Origin: Pelecanus crispus | Taxonomy: Eukaryota; Chordata; Aves; Pelecaniformes; Pelecanidae | Reading direction: 5' to 3' | DNA: 64,000 nucleotides | NCBI RefSeq assembly: GCF_030463565.1 | Contig: NC_134653.1 | Coordinates: 27,465,150 to 27,529,149, forward strand | In this document: positions 63,101-64,000 of the stretch, piece by piece | Layout of the letters: each line of letters begins with the position of its first letter | How positions within the stretch are numbered: the stretch's first letter is position 1 | Notes under the pieces: generated by a model | Databases searched by the model: none | What the model was told of the DNA's origin: nothing | Seen by the model: the letters and a program-made list of their open reading frames with translations, nothing else | Program-made: the position numbers and the translations under genes

Positions 63101-64000
63101 GGTGTGACAGACTGAAAGTGTAGTTCAGTTTGTTTGGGGCAGAGAGCAGATATCTTTCTACACTGTCTGCTTTTTCAGAGGGTGGTTGTTTTGGAACAGC
63201 TCCTGTCACAATCTTTTCTGTGGAGCATCATGTGTCTCACATCAATAAATTAGATACAGTGAGAACAGTATGTGTTACTAACTGAATATGGCCTGGAGTC
63301 TGAATGTGTACTTTAGACTGGCCAGTAGAAACAGCAGATACATCAAATCCTTCTGAGCCTGCAGAATATTTTCTGTGCCAGTACCTACCTTCCAGAAAGC
63401 TTCCATTTTTGCTCAAGATCTCTTGGACAATAGCAATATAATTGAAGGGACCTGCCCTCTTGATGCAATGTCTTGAAAGGGATATTTGAAAGTCCTTTTT
63501 GAAAGATGGGCACGTGCTAAATCCCTTCCAAATATCTCAAGGCTGGAATGCTCATGTTTTATCATACTGATTTTACCAAATCTAAATGTTAAACAGAACT
63601 CCATTTTGTTGCTATTACAGAAAAGAAGATGTATTTTTAAGCAGAGGAAATATGGCTTATGTTCCCAAAAACTTTTATTCTTGGAGCTAGGCCAAACTTT
63701 GTTAATGAGTCATTGTAGTATAGATACCATCCTTCTGAGGTAAGTAAAGATGCAGTGTATCAAAGGTTGGAGTGGGGCAGAGGGACCGGACAGGTTTGGA
63801 ATCGAGACATTAACCACTTGACTGATCCTGGTAGGTCAAAAGATAGCATCTAGCAGTGTTGATTGGCATCCAGGCAGACTTTGCTTCATCCTGTGTTGCA
63901 GGACAACCTGCTGGCTAAAAATCAGGCTTAGGAAACGTGGGCTTGTATCCTTGCTGTGCCCAAGTTTCAGGCAAGCTGTGATTTGCCCGTACTGCATTCT
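60181..64000. other. AT-rich intergenic DNA to window end, nothing recognised
   Basis: This stretch is lower in GC than the preceding 20 kb. The 205-codon - strand frame at 60049-60666 partly reads the CT tract and has no domain. No coding exon was recognised up to the end. Confidence 0.5.

Noticed and set aside
41970-64000. GGT1 as the next gene upstream of LRRC75B
   Set aside because: Expected from mammalian synteny, but no gamma-glutamyltransferase motif or coding exon is visible. Non-coding 5' exons cannot be excluded, so no feature is called.

Overview
The window is vertebrate nuclear DNA and almost certainly avian. It carries a 4 kb CR1 retrotransposon of bird/reptile type with an open pol frame. 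It also shows the conserved vertebrate neighbour pair SNRPD3 - LRRC75B arranged tail to tail, small repeat content and large stretches of unique non-coding DNA. The species cannot be fixed from the sequence; crocodilians and turtles also carry CR1, but the overall texture fits a bird.

Layout. 1-1037 holds the last coding exon pair of SNRPD3 on the + strand (spliceosomal Sm-D3, C-terminal 42 residues), followed by its 3' UTR with a proximal poly(A) signal at 1119 and a possible distal one at 2101. 4750-8765 is a 5'-truncated but otherwise well preserved CR1 LINE on the - strand, with ORF1 (zinc-knuckle plus SGNH esterase-like domain) and an unbroken ORF2 (APE endonuclease plus reverse transcriptase). 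8766-19770 is intergenic, with one degenerate repeat resembling a common avian LTR/ERV-associated family (about 13540-14300). 20873-41618 is LRRC75B on the - strand: four coding exons (41618-41361, 36426-36298, 33079-32967, 21395-20873) that join in frame to 340 codons, with a CpG-island promoter around 41 kb and a predicted 3' UTR running to about 19770. 41970-64000 has no gene I can recognise. It contains one ancient CR1/L3-like LINE remnant (about 50020-50290), homopolymer and pyrimidine tracts, and one 320-codon open frame of unknown meaning (52937-53899).

No operon-like or unknown multi-gene system is present. The most interesting signal is inside the CR1. Its ORF1 ends with a U UUA AAC heptamer in the correct phase directly before the ORF1 stop. 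A -1 slip there would enter the ORF2 frame without meeting a stop. This suggests that ORF2 could be made by programmed frameshifting, because ORF2 has no ATG near the start of its frame. Secondary points are non-canonical residues at the ORF1 esterase catalytic positions, a putative N-myristoylation signal on LRRC75B, and several strong G-quadruplex-type tracts in and around LRRC75B.
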